A DNA stretch of 64,000 nt from Dryas octopetala (Eukaryota > Streptophyta > Magnoliopsida > Rosales > Rosaceae): assembly GCA_963921425.1 (NCBI GenBank), contig OY992832.1, positions 7,068,001 to 7,132,000 on the forward strand, given 5' to 3'. Positions 23,751 to 36,237 of this stretch are shown piece after piece. Below the pieces are notes generated by a model. It searched no databases. It saw only the letters and a program-made list of their open reading frames with translations, and was not told the DNA's origin. Position numbers and translations under genes: made by a program. The first letter of the stretch is position 1; the number at the start of each line of letters is the position of its first letter.

Positions 23751-25020
23751 TATATATACAGGAGGCTTCAGTTACGGGATTCCGCATCCCAGCCTATTTG
23801 CGGGACTTGATTGCTGGCCGTTGGATCTCTTTTAATGAGATCCAACAGTGGATATTTTAACATATCTCTAACCCCAAATAACCCACTTAACCCATCCCCC
23901 AACCCGTGTAAGTCTAGCTACAGAGAAAACCCACACCTGAAGAAGAAAACCCACCCTTGCGCCCACGACCCAGCAACCGACCACCACCATCACCCAGCTC
24001 GCCGTCGACCCCCCCCCTTCCGACCTAAGCTTACTGGCGAACACACCAGGCGCCGGCCACCCTCCCGAGCTCACACTCTCCCCTCATTCTCTCTCTCGCC
24101 CCGTGTCTCTCTCTCTGCTCTCCCCCTCTGTGCGCAGCACCGGCCATCAACGCCGGCCTCCCCTCGCAGTCGCCACTCTCCGGTGACCTTCCCTCAGGCC
24201 GGCGACCTCGCCCAGCACTCCTCCAGCCAGCCCAGCCGCGCGCACAGAAAACCCAGAAAACCAGCAGTTTGGCTCGCCTTTGTCTCGTCGGATTCTGAAC
24301 CCAAATGGACTTGGACCCTGTCTCCTAGGGTGGGACTGTTAATAAGGGCATGTGGGTATGACCCATCATTGGGTGTAGGTGGTGCACATGGTGTGGAGGA
24401 GCTTGAAGGTGAAGGGAAGTGAGATGGGGATTGGAGTACCTCAGTCATATTCTGGACCAAATTGGCAAATTGTGGGGAGGGAAAACAACAGTCTTTTTGT
24501 TTTTGCTCCTAATTTATTGCAATTTTGACTATATTTGGGACTGTGAAAGACCCGTTCTTTGGATTGTGAATGTTGAGTAGAGTTGGATTCAAGGAAAGGT
24601 TTTGGAGGGTGAGACGTGACTGTCATCACTTTTCTTGATCTTCCTCATTATTTTAATATTTTTTTTTTCCCTCTCTTGGCTGGCTTTGGCACTCAGCTTT
24701 GAAGAAGCAAGAGAGAGAGGGAGAGGGAGGGAGGAGAGAGAGATAGTGGTGGGTTGAGATGGGAATGGAGGAGTACTGAGTAGAGAGAGAAAATAAACAA
24801 AATAAGGGAAGGACCGAAGGAGTTGTTTAATTGTTTACAGGAATAGAGGGAAAAAGAGGAGGTGGGTGGTGTTGTTTCCACTTCACAGCAAAGTCATCCA
24901 ATTTATATGTTAAAATATCCACTGTTGGATCTCATTAAAAGAGATCCAACGGCCAGCAATCAAGTCCCGCAAATAGGTTGGGATGCGGGATCCCGTAACT
25001 GAAGCCTCCTGTATATATAT
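23751..25020. mobile_element. 1.27-kb TIR element with GC-rich cargo (Pack-MULE-like candidate)
   Basis: Terminal inverted repeats of about 115 bp (23751-23865 and 24905-25020) begin GGAGGCTTCAGTTACGGGAT and differ at only about two positions outside the TA-rich tips. The flanks are TA repeats, so the target-site duplication cannot be read. The interior is unlike surrounding DNA: 23930-24300 is strongly GC-rich, and 24310-24900 read on the minus strand looks like a CT-rich leader followed by an ATG. No transposase is present. Long TIRs and gene-like cargo fit a Pack-MULE; a non-autonomous element of another superfamily is possible. Confidence 0.75.
24310..24448 (-). pseudogene. Possible captured gene 5' end inside the TIR element
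   Basis: On the minus strand, a CT-rich leader-like region (about 24790-24700) is followed by an ATG at 24448 opening a Ser/Pro-rich reading frame (MTEVLQSPSHFPSPSSSS and onward). The gene-like part runs at least to about 24310; the frame stays open to 24194 into GC-rich sequence. I do not recognise the protein. The end coordinate is a guess where composition changes. Confidence 0.35.
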
Positions 25021-25856
25021 AATGTTACGTTTTGATCTAAACTGTTATTTAGGCACTAAAGGCATGTACACAAGGATTAAAAGAAAAAGGGTTTTGGTTT
25101 TGGATATCCAATTCAAGACATGACATCATCTGGGCCATCATCAATGCTTCCCTTATCCTATGGATCATACGTGTACTCAACTTGTTTCCCCACTCGTATG
25201 ATTAGATAATTAAACAAAATCAGCCAAGTGATACCAGATGACGTGCCAAATACACAAATGTAAACCTTTTTTTCAATCAAAGGTAATTGTTTCTTTTTTC
25301 CCAAAGTAATTGAAAGTTTGAAACTAAAGAATTGTCATCCAACCGCATAATAAAAAAATCTTTACGATAATAGTGAAAGATGGACTCCTCGTGAAAAACA
25401 GAATGTACCTAACTATACCGAAATAACAAACTGCACAGAAATAAATTGGTGTATTCTTCTCGGTTAAAAATACAATATTTGGACTGTTCAGTGGCCAAAA
25501 AAAAAATATTAGGACAGTTCGTGGCCAGAAAAAAAAAAAAAAAAAAAATTGGATTGAAAGGGCAATGACCCTCCTAAATGGAAGATTAGCCGGAGTGACA
25601 TGTGAGTGTCAGATGGGTTATTAAGATTTTGGAGGACGGATATGCTTTGGAAGGTGTATTATTATTACAGCGTCGTATAAGGACAATCTTAGCAAACCCA
25701 ACACACACATGTGTCATTATCGTACTCCACTCTGACGAGTGACCCAAAAAGCAAGTAGGTTTAACATTTTCTATTCTTTACGATTACATCCAAAAGTGGA
25801 AGGAAAATTGATACTTAAGCAAACAAGTAACTACAAGTGTAGAAAATCATCCACCA
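25021..25856. other. OAT upstream region
   Basis: AT-rich promoter-side DNA with a poly-A tract at 25529-25548 and a possible TATA-like CGTATAAGG at 25674-25682. No gene. Confidence 0.5.
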
Positions 25857-28800
25857 ATGGCGAGCAGGAGACCTTTGCAGTCTGTGTTGAGCTTGAACAG
25901 AGTGTTTTGGAGGGGAAGGAGGAGTTTCGGCGCTGTCCCTCAAGGCGCTGCCCCTTCATCTTCTCAGGACCTCATCAACTTTGAATATGAACACAGTGCC
26001 CACAAGTCAGTTCTATCTCTTTCTCTTTCTTTTTTATATTTGTTTCATTTTTTCATGTTCTGCCACCTGGGTTTGACTTGTTTCCATCTGCCTTTCTCTT
26101 TGTGGATTCTTAATGTAGTAAACTTAAATGGGATCATTCTAAGGGATTTTTTTTTCCTGTTCATAATGGTTTTGGTTATTTTCTTGTTGTTTTGAGTTCA
26201 GTGTGATTGAATTCTTTGGTTTCTTGAACTTTTTGAGCCCATGCTGATTGATCCAAGTGCGATTTTCATTTTCTTTTCCTTCCTGGAGTAACATAATTGT
26301 GATAATCAGGGAAGAAAGTGTATAAATTGATGATCTTATAACTTAATTGTTAAGGATATTACAATTATAAATTGAGGATATTAGATCAAATTCTTGGCCT
26401 TGTTGAACTCTATGAAACTATGAAAGCCTGGACCTAAAGAGTCTGCAGACTCAATGTTTAACTCATGCTTTGCTTAGGAAGTGTATACCCTGCAAGACTG
26501 CCTTTGACTTAGGTCCACATTTTTGCCTGTGGCTTGCCTCAGAAAAAGCTCTCCATGTTATATAATTGACTACAATGTAAAATTTCCTCCTAACTGTGTG
26601 ATGTAAAGATAGTGCTCAGCATGTGACAAGGTTGGGCCCCCTCCTTGAAAAGGTGTTCTGGAGCTCCTTCTAAGATTTTTCCTTGATGGTTTACATGTCT
26701 TAATTGTTAGATTCTTTGGTTAAAGTAATTAACAGAGTGTTAGTGACAAGGTTTTAAGAAACGTTCCTGGTGCAATTTACAGTTACCACCCAATTCCCAT
26801 TGTATTCTCTCAAGCAAAGGGATCATCTATATGGGATCCAGAGGGAAACAAATATTTGGACTTCCTTTCAGCTTACTCTGCTGTTAATCAGGTATAAAAA
26901 GTAAATATGTTACAATCTTCATGCACACTAGCGCACAAAAACACATGCACAGACACATACATACATATTTGTGAGTAGCCTCAGTAAACCTGTTTTATCT
27001 CTGCCATATGAACCACATGAAATGAAAAAAACTTTCCAAAAAGCACATCAGAAAAACTAAATAAAAAAGCATGACATTGCTATTCCTTTTTTGCATTCCA
27101 ATGTTGTCTCCTTTGTAACTGATTATTAATGTGGCAGTGGCTTTCTTCTTTAAATCAGAGTAAATGTAATCCCGGTGAAGTTCATATGAGAAACTCCATT
27201 TTTCTAAAGCAGATTTATTGCAGTGGCACATACCCTCTTTTTATTAATTTATTCATTGCATGCCACATGTTTTCGATTATCTAACAGATAGCTTCGTGCT
27301 GTGTAGGGACATTGTCATCCAAAGATCATGAAGGCATTAAAAGAACAGGCAGAAAGGCTCACCCTTAGTTCTCGAGCCTTCTATAATGATAGATTTCCAG
27401 TATTTGCTGAGTATCTAACAAGCATGTTTGGCTATGACATGGTGCTGCCTATGAACACTGGTGCTGAAGCTGTGGAAACAGCTTTAAAGTTGTCAAGGAA
27501 ATGGGGTTATGAGAAGAAAAAAATTCCAAAAAATGAGGTAGAATTCGAGGAGACATATTCTATTTTTTGCCATATATCTTATTATTTTGCTTGCCTTTGC
27601 TTAAGTCAGTTCACTGACTGGAGTCGTTCTGATTGTCTGCACTCACTTGGCAAATCATGTAATTTAGGGAGCTGGGTGTGAACAAATTAGAACAGCAATC
27701 ATTCTAAGTGACTTAGAATCCTAATTAGAATGTTCTTTTTTTCTTTATCACTTCTCAAATGGTTTCCCTTAAAACTATGCTTTTCTAGCTTGGTAAACTG
27801 CACATTATTAGCACAAGGTAAGGTTATTCTTCCAGATATGCCCCTAACTTAACTGAGCCTTACACAGGCCATTATAGTCTCGTGTTGTGGCTGCTTCCAT
27901 GGTCGTACATTGGCAGTCATCTCCATGAGCTGTGACAATGAGGCAACCCGAGGTTTTGGGCCCCTATTGCCTGGACATCTTAAAGTTGATTTTGGTGATG
28001 CAGTTGGCCTTGAAAAAATTTTTAAAGGTCGGAATACATTTTTTTCTATTTAATAATTTCTGGCACTTATTTGTACTCTATCCTTTGACTTAAAAGATCA
28101 CATCTTCGTTAATCACTATATAGTTAACACTTTTTTTTACTTATATTTATCTGTATTGATTTAATGCTACCAAATTTGTGTATTTAAATTGAACTGACAA
28201 ATTTCTCTGTTACGGAGTGCAGAGAATGGAGATCGAATAGCTGGATTTCTGTTTGAACCCATTCAAGGAGAGGCTGGGGTATGTGTTCTTTGGAATGAAA
28301 ATTTGATTAATTTAGGATGTTCCAAAGAAATGCCATCATTATGTATGCACTCAAGACATAACTGAGTTTTTCAATTTTATTATATTGATTTTATATAATT
28401 ATTCCTATCTTCCTATCAATTCTTCTGAGAAAAATTGTCTTTTGTGTTCACAGGTTATAATTCCTCCAGATGGTTATTTGAAATCTGTCAGAGATCTATG
28501 CTCGAAATATAATATTTTAATGATTGCTGATGAAATACAATCTGGTTTAGCACGGTCAGGGAGAATGCTGGCTTGTGATTGGGAAGAAGTTCGCCCGGAT
28601 GTAGTGGTAAGTTTCTCTATTGATAACTTTTTCCAACTACTAAATATAAACATAACAATTTTGGTTCGTCTGTTATTTTTTAAAAACTCACCAAGCTCTT
28701 AACCATATTTCTTCTTTGTCTAAAACTTTGCAATACATTATTAAAATGTAGGCAGCATTTATTCTAGAAATGAATTTCTAATTTATTTCCATTATCTATA

Positions 28801-31800
28801 TGATTGTCTAGTCTAATTATGACCAAAGTTAGAATTGGATGCCTAGTAGTTGGACAAGACCACAAAAGAAGACTTTGAGAGCAAAGATTTTAATATCTTA
28901 GGGGTTGGTAGTTTCCAAGGATGGACTTGAAAGAAGTAAATTTGCAGTAGATTTTTTACTTTTTAAAAGTTAATCAACATTTTTATTCTTTGGTTTCATT
29001 GCTTGTGACATGTATTCCATTTGTTTTCCGATATTTGTTTTCCTTGGATGATAAAGTGGAAGTTTCATATCTGAATTGGTTAGATTCTAAAGGCCAAGGG
29101 TTTAGAAATTATATAACCGTTTTGTATCTGAAAACTTGCATACTATTTCCATTCTTCTTTCCCCTACATTAAAACAGAGTGTCTATAGTAGAAAATTGTG
29201 TAAGTTTGACAGAAGTGAGATATGAATTCCACAAGTTTGCTATTGCATCGAATTTTGAAACCATACAAGTGCAAACTGCATGCTTAATGTGTACTATTAT
29301 TGTCAAGTTGAATTTTCCAAATATAGTATTTTTTGAAAACATCAGAGCTAAATTTAGTCTTCATCATGAATAATGTACCTACTTTCTTTTTTCTTGGTTT
29401 GAGTTCTTTTTCATGTAGTGCAGTTTTGCTCAAAATATGAGACAATTTATACTTATGCTATATGTGTGTCATACTTAATTAACGTTTTTTGGTTTTATTC
29501 AGATACTAGGAAAAGCATTGGGTGGTGGAGTGATACCTGTGAGTGCGGTGCTTGCAGACAAAGATGTAATGCTTTGTATCCGACCTGGAGAGCATGGAAG
29601 GTTTACTGTTGTAACTGCTTTCCATTTATAGATCACATATTTCTTAACTTACTCACCATATCAATTTCTGTAGATATATTTCTAGACAGTAGTTTATCAT
29701 TGATTTTAAAGATATTACCTGGACACATCACCTGATTTCTATTTTTCAAGATTGTTTAATTGTTTTCATTACTACCAATCTTTCCTTCTCCTAATAGTTA
29801 TAATTCATTCCCAGTCTTCTTGCCACTTGGCTTGATTTTGGGTTTCTCATAATAGAGCTCACCTTGCTCTTATCTGTTTTTATTTGCAGTACCTTTGGGG
29901 GTAATCCGTTGGCCAGTGCAGTTGCTGTTGCCTCACTAGACGTAATCAGAGATGAGAGACTTGCTGAAAGGTATCATATATATTGCCAATGTTATTCTAT
30001 TGAGAGAACTGAAAACAACAGCTGGAAAGTGAATAGTAAAGTCTTGTAAAGTATTTGATTTTTGGCCATTTCTATTTATATATTTGTAATTTATAATGAG
30101 AATAATTTGGTGAAATAACACAGGTCTACAGAGTGATTTGGTAAGGTTACACATATCTGCGTTCTCCTTTCTCTCACATTTTCTCCCCATAAATCTATGA
30201 TTTCTTTCTCCATTTTCTTCTCCCACTGTATATTATCTTCTTTGACTAATCAATACCAGTCACTTTCATTTATTTTATTTATTAAATTTTAAATTATTCC
30301 ATTTTTATAACCATTTTTACTTTCTCTTACACTTGCATAACTGTGTATGAGTCTAGTACTTATAAAGCCTTTCATTATTCTCCCTTTATGACCTCATTAT
30401 AAAATCATTATAGAAATTATGGTTTTTGATGTTCACCTACCCTACAGATCTGCCCAAATGGGAGAAGAGCTTAGGAATCAGCTACTCAAGATTCAGCAGC
30501 AATACCCAAACTACATAAAGGAAGTTAGAGGAAGAGGTTTGTTCAATGCTGTAGAGCTCAATAGGAAGAATTTGCTCCCTGTTTCTGCTTACGATATCTG
30601 CCTAAAGTTGAAGGAAAGAGGAGTTCTTGCCAAGCCAACACATGATACTATTATTCGATTGACTCCTCCGCTCTCCATGAGGTAAATACAGATGTTGAGG
30701 ATCAATCAATGTTTTAATCTCATTTAAACTAAATTTCGGGCAAGCATCACTATGATTCGGCGGCACCTTTTCCTGCACACTATTTGCCTTTGTATCAGTG
30801 GAAAAAGGGTTTATGAGAGGGTTTTTTGGATGCTACATTTGAACATAGGTTATCCTAGAATCATATTATTTTTGCTTTTGTATATACAGATTTTTTCTCT
30901 ATATATACACATATATACATGCATATGCACATAAACACCAAAGAAACAATAAACCTCTCAACTTTCATTCTTTTTGGTCCTGTTGTCCTTGTTGTACCAC
31001 AAGCTTATAACATTTTTCATAAAAGATAAACCATTAGTCTTCATTGCGTGTGAAAACTAATTTGTCTTATCTTACCTTAACCTCAATAAGTTCTGCCTCG
31101 AGCCTCTCACAAAGTGGTGAAATTAGATCCTGTCCTCCTGTTTTGACTGTCAGTCTATTTGTGCTAAGATAAGTCAGATTTGTCTGAGGGCCTGAGAGGT
31201 ACAACTAGAACTTGACCTTGTAGGAAAATTAAAAAAAAGTGTAGAATATGAACCTTCAAAATCAAAACTAAAAAGGAAAGTTAGGGAGCCAGGAGCCAGA
31301 AGTCATTGCTGAACATTGTACATATGCGTCCCTCAAAAATCATTAATTATATCTAATTGAGATTGCAAGTATGCACTGATCTCTGAGGGCTAGGCCTACA
31401 GAGCACTAAAAGATTTAGGGTGGCGTTTGCTAGTATATGGCTCATTGCCTAGTGTTTAAAAGTTATACCACTCTCATAGCTTAGATTTAGCATTGGCAAC
31501 CAGTGGTGAAATCGGCTAGGTAAGTTTTCATCTTTGATTTGTCACTTCAGTGCTGTGAGAGAACTATAATTTGTGCTGCAGCTAATCTTCAAATGTTACA
31601 TGTCAATATATTGAGTCACTTTAATGACGACTTGTTTAGCTGTAATTAAATAAAAATGTTGTCAGGATAATATATTATGTTCTAATTGTATGACTTAAAT
31701 ACGCTGTTTTCAGTTTGGAGGAGCTCCAAGAAGGATCAAAGGCACTTTCTGATGTTCTGGAACATGATATACCAAAGATGCAGAAAGAAAAGCCAGAAAA

Positions 31801-31876
31801 CATCTCTTTGACTGCATCCAACATATGTGACCGTTGTGGGCGAAACTTGTATGATTCTTCACACAAAAATCTCTGA
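25857..31876 (+). CDS. OAT: Ornithine delta-aminotransferase, mitochondrial
   Basis: Coding exons: 25857-26005, 26783-26891, 27307-27537, 27868-28027, 28223-28278, 28454-28606, 29503-29600, 29890-29970, 30448-30681, 31714-31876. All joins are GT-AG and in frame; the product is 477 residues, close to the Arabidopsis protein. The N-terminus is Arg/Ser-rich (mitochondrial presequence). Class-III aminotransferase motifs are intact: [44 protein letters not shown], the PLP lysine Lys290 in ILGKALGGG, and [10 protein letters not shown]. The C-terminus CDRCGRNLY is typical of plant OAT. It converts L-ornithine and 2-oxoglutarate to glutamate-5-semialdehyde and glutamate, feeding arginine breakdown and proline metabolism. 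It sits between the KH and F-box genes, as in Arabidopsis chromosome 5 by memory. Confidence 0.95.
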
Positions 31877-34800
31877 ATCATTTATCATTATGAATCCTGA
31901 TAATTTAACTTTTTTCTCTTCCTTTTTTTTCAATAAAATTTTATTGTCCAATAACTTACCTTAATGGGGATGATAAGTAATTTGAATTGATTTAAGTAAT
32001 TTACCTTAATAGGGATGGATGAAAAAATGTAAAAGAAATACTACTACTCAAATAGCATAGGCCTATGTTCATCACATTCACTGTTAACGTTTCTAATTTT
32101 ATTTTCTATTTTATCTGTAGTTGAGTTTCCGAATGCAGGACAAACTAAATCTTATGATATATAGATGCAGACACTACCACAATCTTTGAAGATAAGAGGG
32201 AGGGGAGTAGATTTTTGGTGTCATTTGGGCCTCAATGTTATAGTACTTTAGGTGTATCTCCTTTTAACTTAATTCACCTTGGTTGGGCGGAAGTTCTGAA
32301 TTAGTTGTACTATTTTTCTTGTAATTTTCCGATTTGTACATTTAAGCAGAGATGGACATCTTGTCCGTCTTTTCTTGTATCTTGTTTTTCAATCTCTATA
32401 AAAGTTAGTGTTTCCAATAAGAAAAAACAGATTTCCCTTGGAGTATGTAAATGTATTAAATAATTTTTGCAGAGCCTTGTGAATCATAGAGGACTGACAA
32501 TGAGATCTCTCTAGCTTGGGTGGTATTGAGATATTGTTCTTGTTTAGTAGTTAATGTCAAGGTTTCATCTTAAGAGGATGGCTAGAATGAGCTTCTGAGT
32601 TGGCACTTTTGAGTTTTCTCAAGTGCTCAACTCAGCTTGTGTGGATGATATTTGTCTTCTCCCATTTGTGGGGAATGCCTGCAATGAATGTTTGTCTGTG
32701 GGTGTTTGAGAATTGGGGGGATTGCAAATGTGCTGGACTTGAGATGAGAATATGAGATGTCTTATTAAGATATAAATATGAGTTGGGTAGTTGGTGTATC
32801 TGAAATTGGTACAAATGGTGTGACAAGTGACAACTCTCCCCCTCACCCTTCTCTTCCTCTTATATGCAAAACAGGGAGAGATCTTGGGCTGTCCAACATT
32901 AGGCAGTCTAATTTCAACCTTTACTGTGGGTGAGAAGATAACAACTGTTTAGAAAACTTTTGTTCTGTTTTTTGGCATTTTGTGAACAGTCTGTGCTCAA
33001 ACGATTCATAATTGTGTCATCTCTCTTTCTCTCTCACGTAGTCACGTGTTGCTGCTATACTATTATCAAATTATCAATAGGGATCCTTGTATACTTTTAT
33101 ATACGTAAATTATTCACAAAACTTCATCTATGCCAATGATGTCATATCTTACTATTATATCTGTAATTCTTTATACCAAATGAATGACACATATGAGTTT
33201 TGTGCACCAAAACTTGTGCATGAAACATTATTTTATATTATACTATTGTCTTAGCCTTTATTCATCCGCATGTCTCTCTAAGTACATACTTTCATTTTTT
33301 TTTCTTCTTTAAAGTAAATGAAATGAGGGGTATTCCATTTTTCTTTAAAAAAGAAAAAGAAAGGAGAGGTAGATGAATTGTCCCCAGTTGAGATTAGATT
33401 TGTGATGCATGATATGATCCAAAAACATATCGATTTTTTCTGAACCCCACAAGAAATAAAAATGTTCCAATGCCTTATTAAATATACTGCTTTCTTGTGT
33501 TTTTTTTCCCTTTAATTTTATTTAAATTGAAGCTTGGATATAAAAGTTTCTTTGTTTTATTGGTATCGATTGTTGAGGGGACACGGTTGAGACACGATAA
33601 TGGAAAACTTTTGGTGGTTAAGTAATTATATGGCAAGAGACAGCTTCTTAGCTTTGTTAAATTAAATAATGTAAACAGATCATGTTAACCCATAAGAGCT
33701 TGAAGAAACTTAATAAATCGGACGTAGTATACATACTCTAGTTAGACACATAGTGAAGCTTAGCTGGCTTTCATTACTGCATTGTGAGTCTTGTGACTAG
33801 TAGTTGAAAGAAGCTTAGCTGTTTTGTGATTATCATATTGGAAGGGCTTGTTTGAGACTTTCTCTGCATTCATTAAATATCAAATGTGTCCTAAAATACC
33901 AAGTGCACCCTATCTAAATACCCTCATTTAAATGCCAAGTGCCTTATGGTACCATAGATTTATTATCAAGCTAACATGGGCACCATTTTTGTAGATAATT
34001 TTTTCAAGCACTAGCGGATTGTTTGGTGGTTGGTTGGTTGGGATGTGAGCAAATTTTCCAAGAACAATTTGTAGGGAATGGATCAAACTGTAGGTGAAGC
34101 TTGTAAAATTGAAAGGGATAGACGGAGAACAAAAAGATTTAGTACATTCAAGAGGAATGCATAAAATATATTGTGGAAGTATAGTCCAGGAATGACCCAA
34201 AGATTCTTTCTGAAATATATGTTTCTTCTATATGCAGTTGCACTGATGTTGGGGGAGAAGCATCAGACTTTTGATGACTTCCATACAGAAATTGCCAGTT
34301 ACAGTACTGCTTTATAATTGGTTGTGAAAGTGATGCATGCATGAAAAACCAATTTTCATAAGAAAAGGGTTATCAATTTAAGGGGATTGCAAAGTTCAAA
34401 GGCATTATCTTCACTTTCCCTGATAGTGAGCTTTGCTAATGGAAACCAAGCCTTATTAGGTTTCGATGAAGCAGTTTTTGTAATTTGGAGCAACTAACTT
34501 TGGGGTTTAGAGGTCAAAAGTAAAGTTAGGCAGTAGAGCTGGTGAGCCAATGAATTGTCTTAAGAAGAGTGTGTTGAACATATGGGCATTCATCCCATAA
34601 TTCCCATTCTCCATCAGCCAGTGTTTAATAGGATTTTTCCTCCCCTTATTAGCCAACCTAACAATTTGGAAAAGATAGACTTCAGTCTTCAGCTGAGATG
34701 ATCCTTTATTTATTTATATGTCCAGTTCTAAACAGACCCACAATCAATAATACTCAAGTGATGCCAAAGCCATCATAGTCAAATGATGATGGTGTTCATA

Positions 34801-36215
34801 AACACAGGGGGGTTGCATTGCATGCACCACAATCTGCACGAAAATACTTAAATGTGAACACACACACACAAAAAGGGAAAAAAAAAAAAAGCTAGAGGAC
34901 ATTTCTGCAAAATACAAACTATATAACATGTATTCTGACATCTGTTGTAACTTGTAGCATCTTTTTAATGTTTATCAAACAAGTTGGTATCAATGGCTTA
35001 TTTATTAGGCAAAAATTAAAGGAAAAAAAATCTACTTACAACGTATGTCTGGAATTCTTTCCATTGTTTAATCTATCTTCTTTTGTTAGGGAGATGATAG
35101 AATTTTCTTTATCCCTTTATATCGGTCCTTATTGTCAATATCCAAATCCTCTACTTTCATTTTTTTGGTTGATCCAAGTCCTCTACTTGTTGATAACAGG
35201 AGGCACCCATTAGTGTTAGTTAATAAAGCTTTGTATTTAAGATGGAAATATTAGGTGCTTGAACAAGTCTTGTCTATTCTTGATGTGTATATTTCAACAT
35301 GCATATATGCTTGCCTGTTCAGGAAATGATGGTAATAGTAGTTTGTCTTTGTTTGGTTTCCAATTAATGGTTTCTAGAAATGCTTTTGTGTATAATATTC
35401 AAGGGCCTACTCCTCCTAATCATTTCATAAGAGACAACAAAGAAGCAAATTAGGGAGGGAAGTGTTATAATTAATACCTGCATGTTATATAAAGGTACGT
35501 GCTCATAATTGCATCTATTATAGCGGCAGTAAATTATAGTTTGTTTGTATCAGCCTAGTGGTGAAAAGCTTACAATTTTGTTTCTTTTGAAAAAAAAAAA
35601 AAAAGGACAAGAAAGATAACATTGACAGGAGAAATTGAAATGTTGATCAAAGGCTGTAACAAAAGGAAGGGCGCCATAGCGGCCTATGTACCAATGGTTC
35701 TCATGAACCTTAAAAAGAGTAAGTTGGCATAAACCTCTGAAGCCAATAATTAGGGGTATATGGCTGGTAGTGAATTGGATGGAGGAATAATCTTTTGTCA
35801 TCAAATGTTTGATGATCTGTTATGCTGTCAAACTTTAAATCATAATATTAGATATGAATCTTTTTAATTAAACGATTAAGATTATATAATATGTTACATT
35901 GTCTGATTTTCACATAAAGATATGCAACTGAAAAACATGTTCTATTCAAACTACAGTTATAGATTTGTCAAGATCTAAAGATGTAAATATTTTGCATGGT
36001 AGGGAAAGTGGGTTCTGGTAGAAATCTTAAGTTCTCTTGAAGATTAACCAAATTCATGAAAATGGTATCCCACAAGGACAACTCTTTCTTGCATGTTAGA
36101 AGAGAGGACCACTTCCTAGGATTCCCTTCTAATATCCATTATGGCTCAACTTGTCCGACTCTTCAATCTCCTATACACTCCAGTGCAATGCCACCTTAGT
36201 GCAGCTAAAGAATAT
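31877..36215. other. Gene-poor region after OAT
   Basis: The OAT 3' UTR probably ends near 32.4 kb. The rest is AT-rich with poly-A/T tracts (33295-33302, 34876-34890, 35589-35604). No ORF has domain support and I see no RNA gene. Confidence 0.5.
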
Positions 36216-36237
36216 GTATATATATATATATATATAT
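36216..36237. repeat. (TA)n microsatellite
   Basis: Eleven TA units. Confidence 0.9.

Noticed and set aside
23811..24422. 203-codon plus-strand frame inside the TIR element
   Set aside because: It opens from a TTG within the inverted repeat, is dominated by Pro/Arg/Ser/His from GC-rich low-complexity sequence, and has no domain.
25540..25562. TTGGATTGAAAGGG, similar to the miR159 5' part
   Set aside because: Matches only ~10 bases, follows a poly-A tract, and no complementary arm was found nearby.
31217..31237. CTTGACCTTGTAGG, similar to the TAS3 tasiRNA core
   Set aside because: Only part of the core matches, no miR390 sites flank it, and there is no phased second copy.
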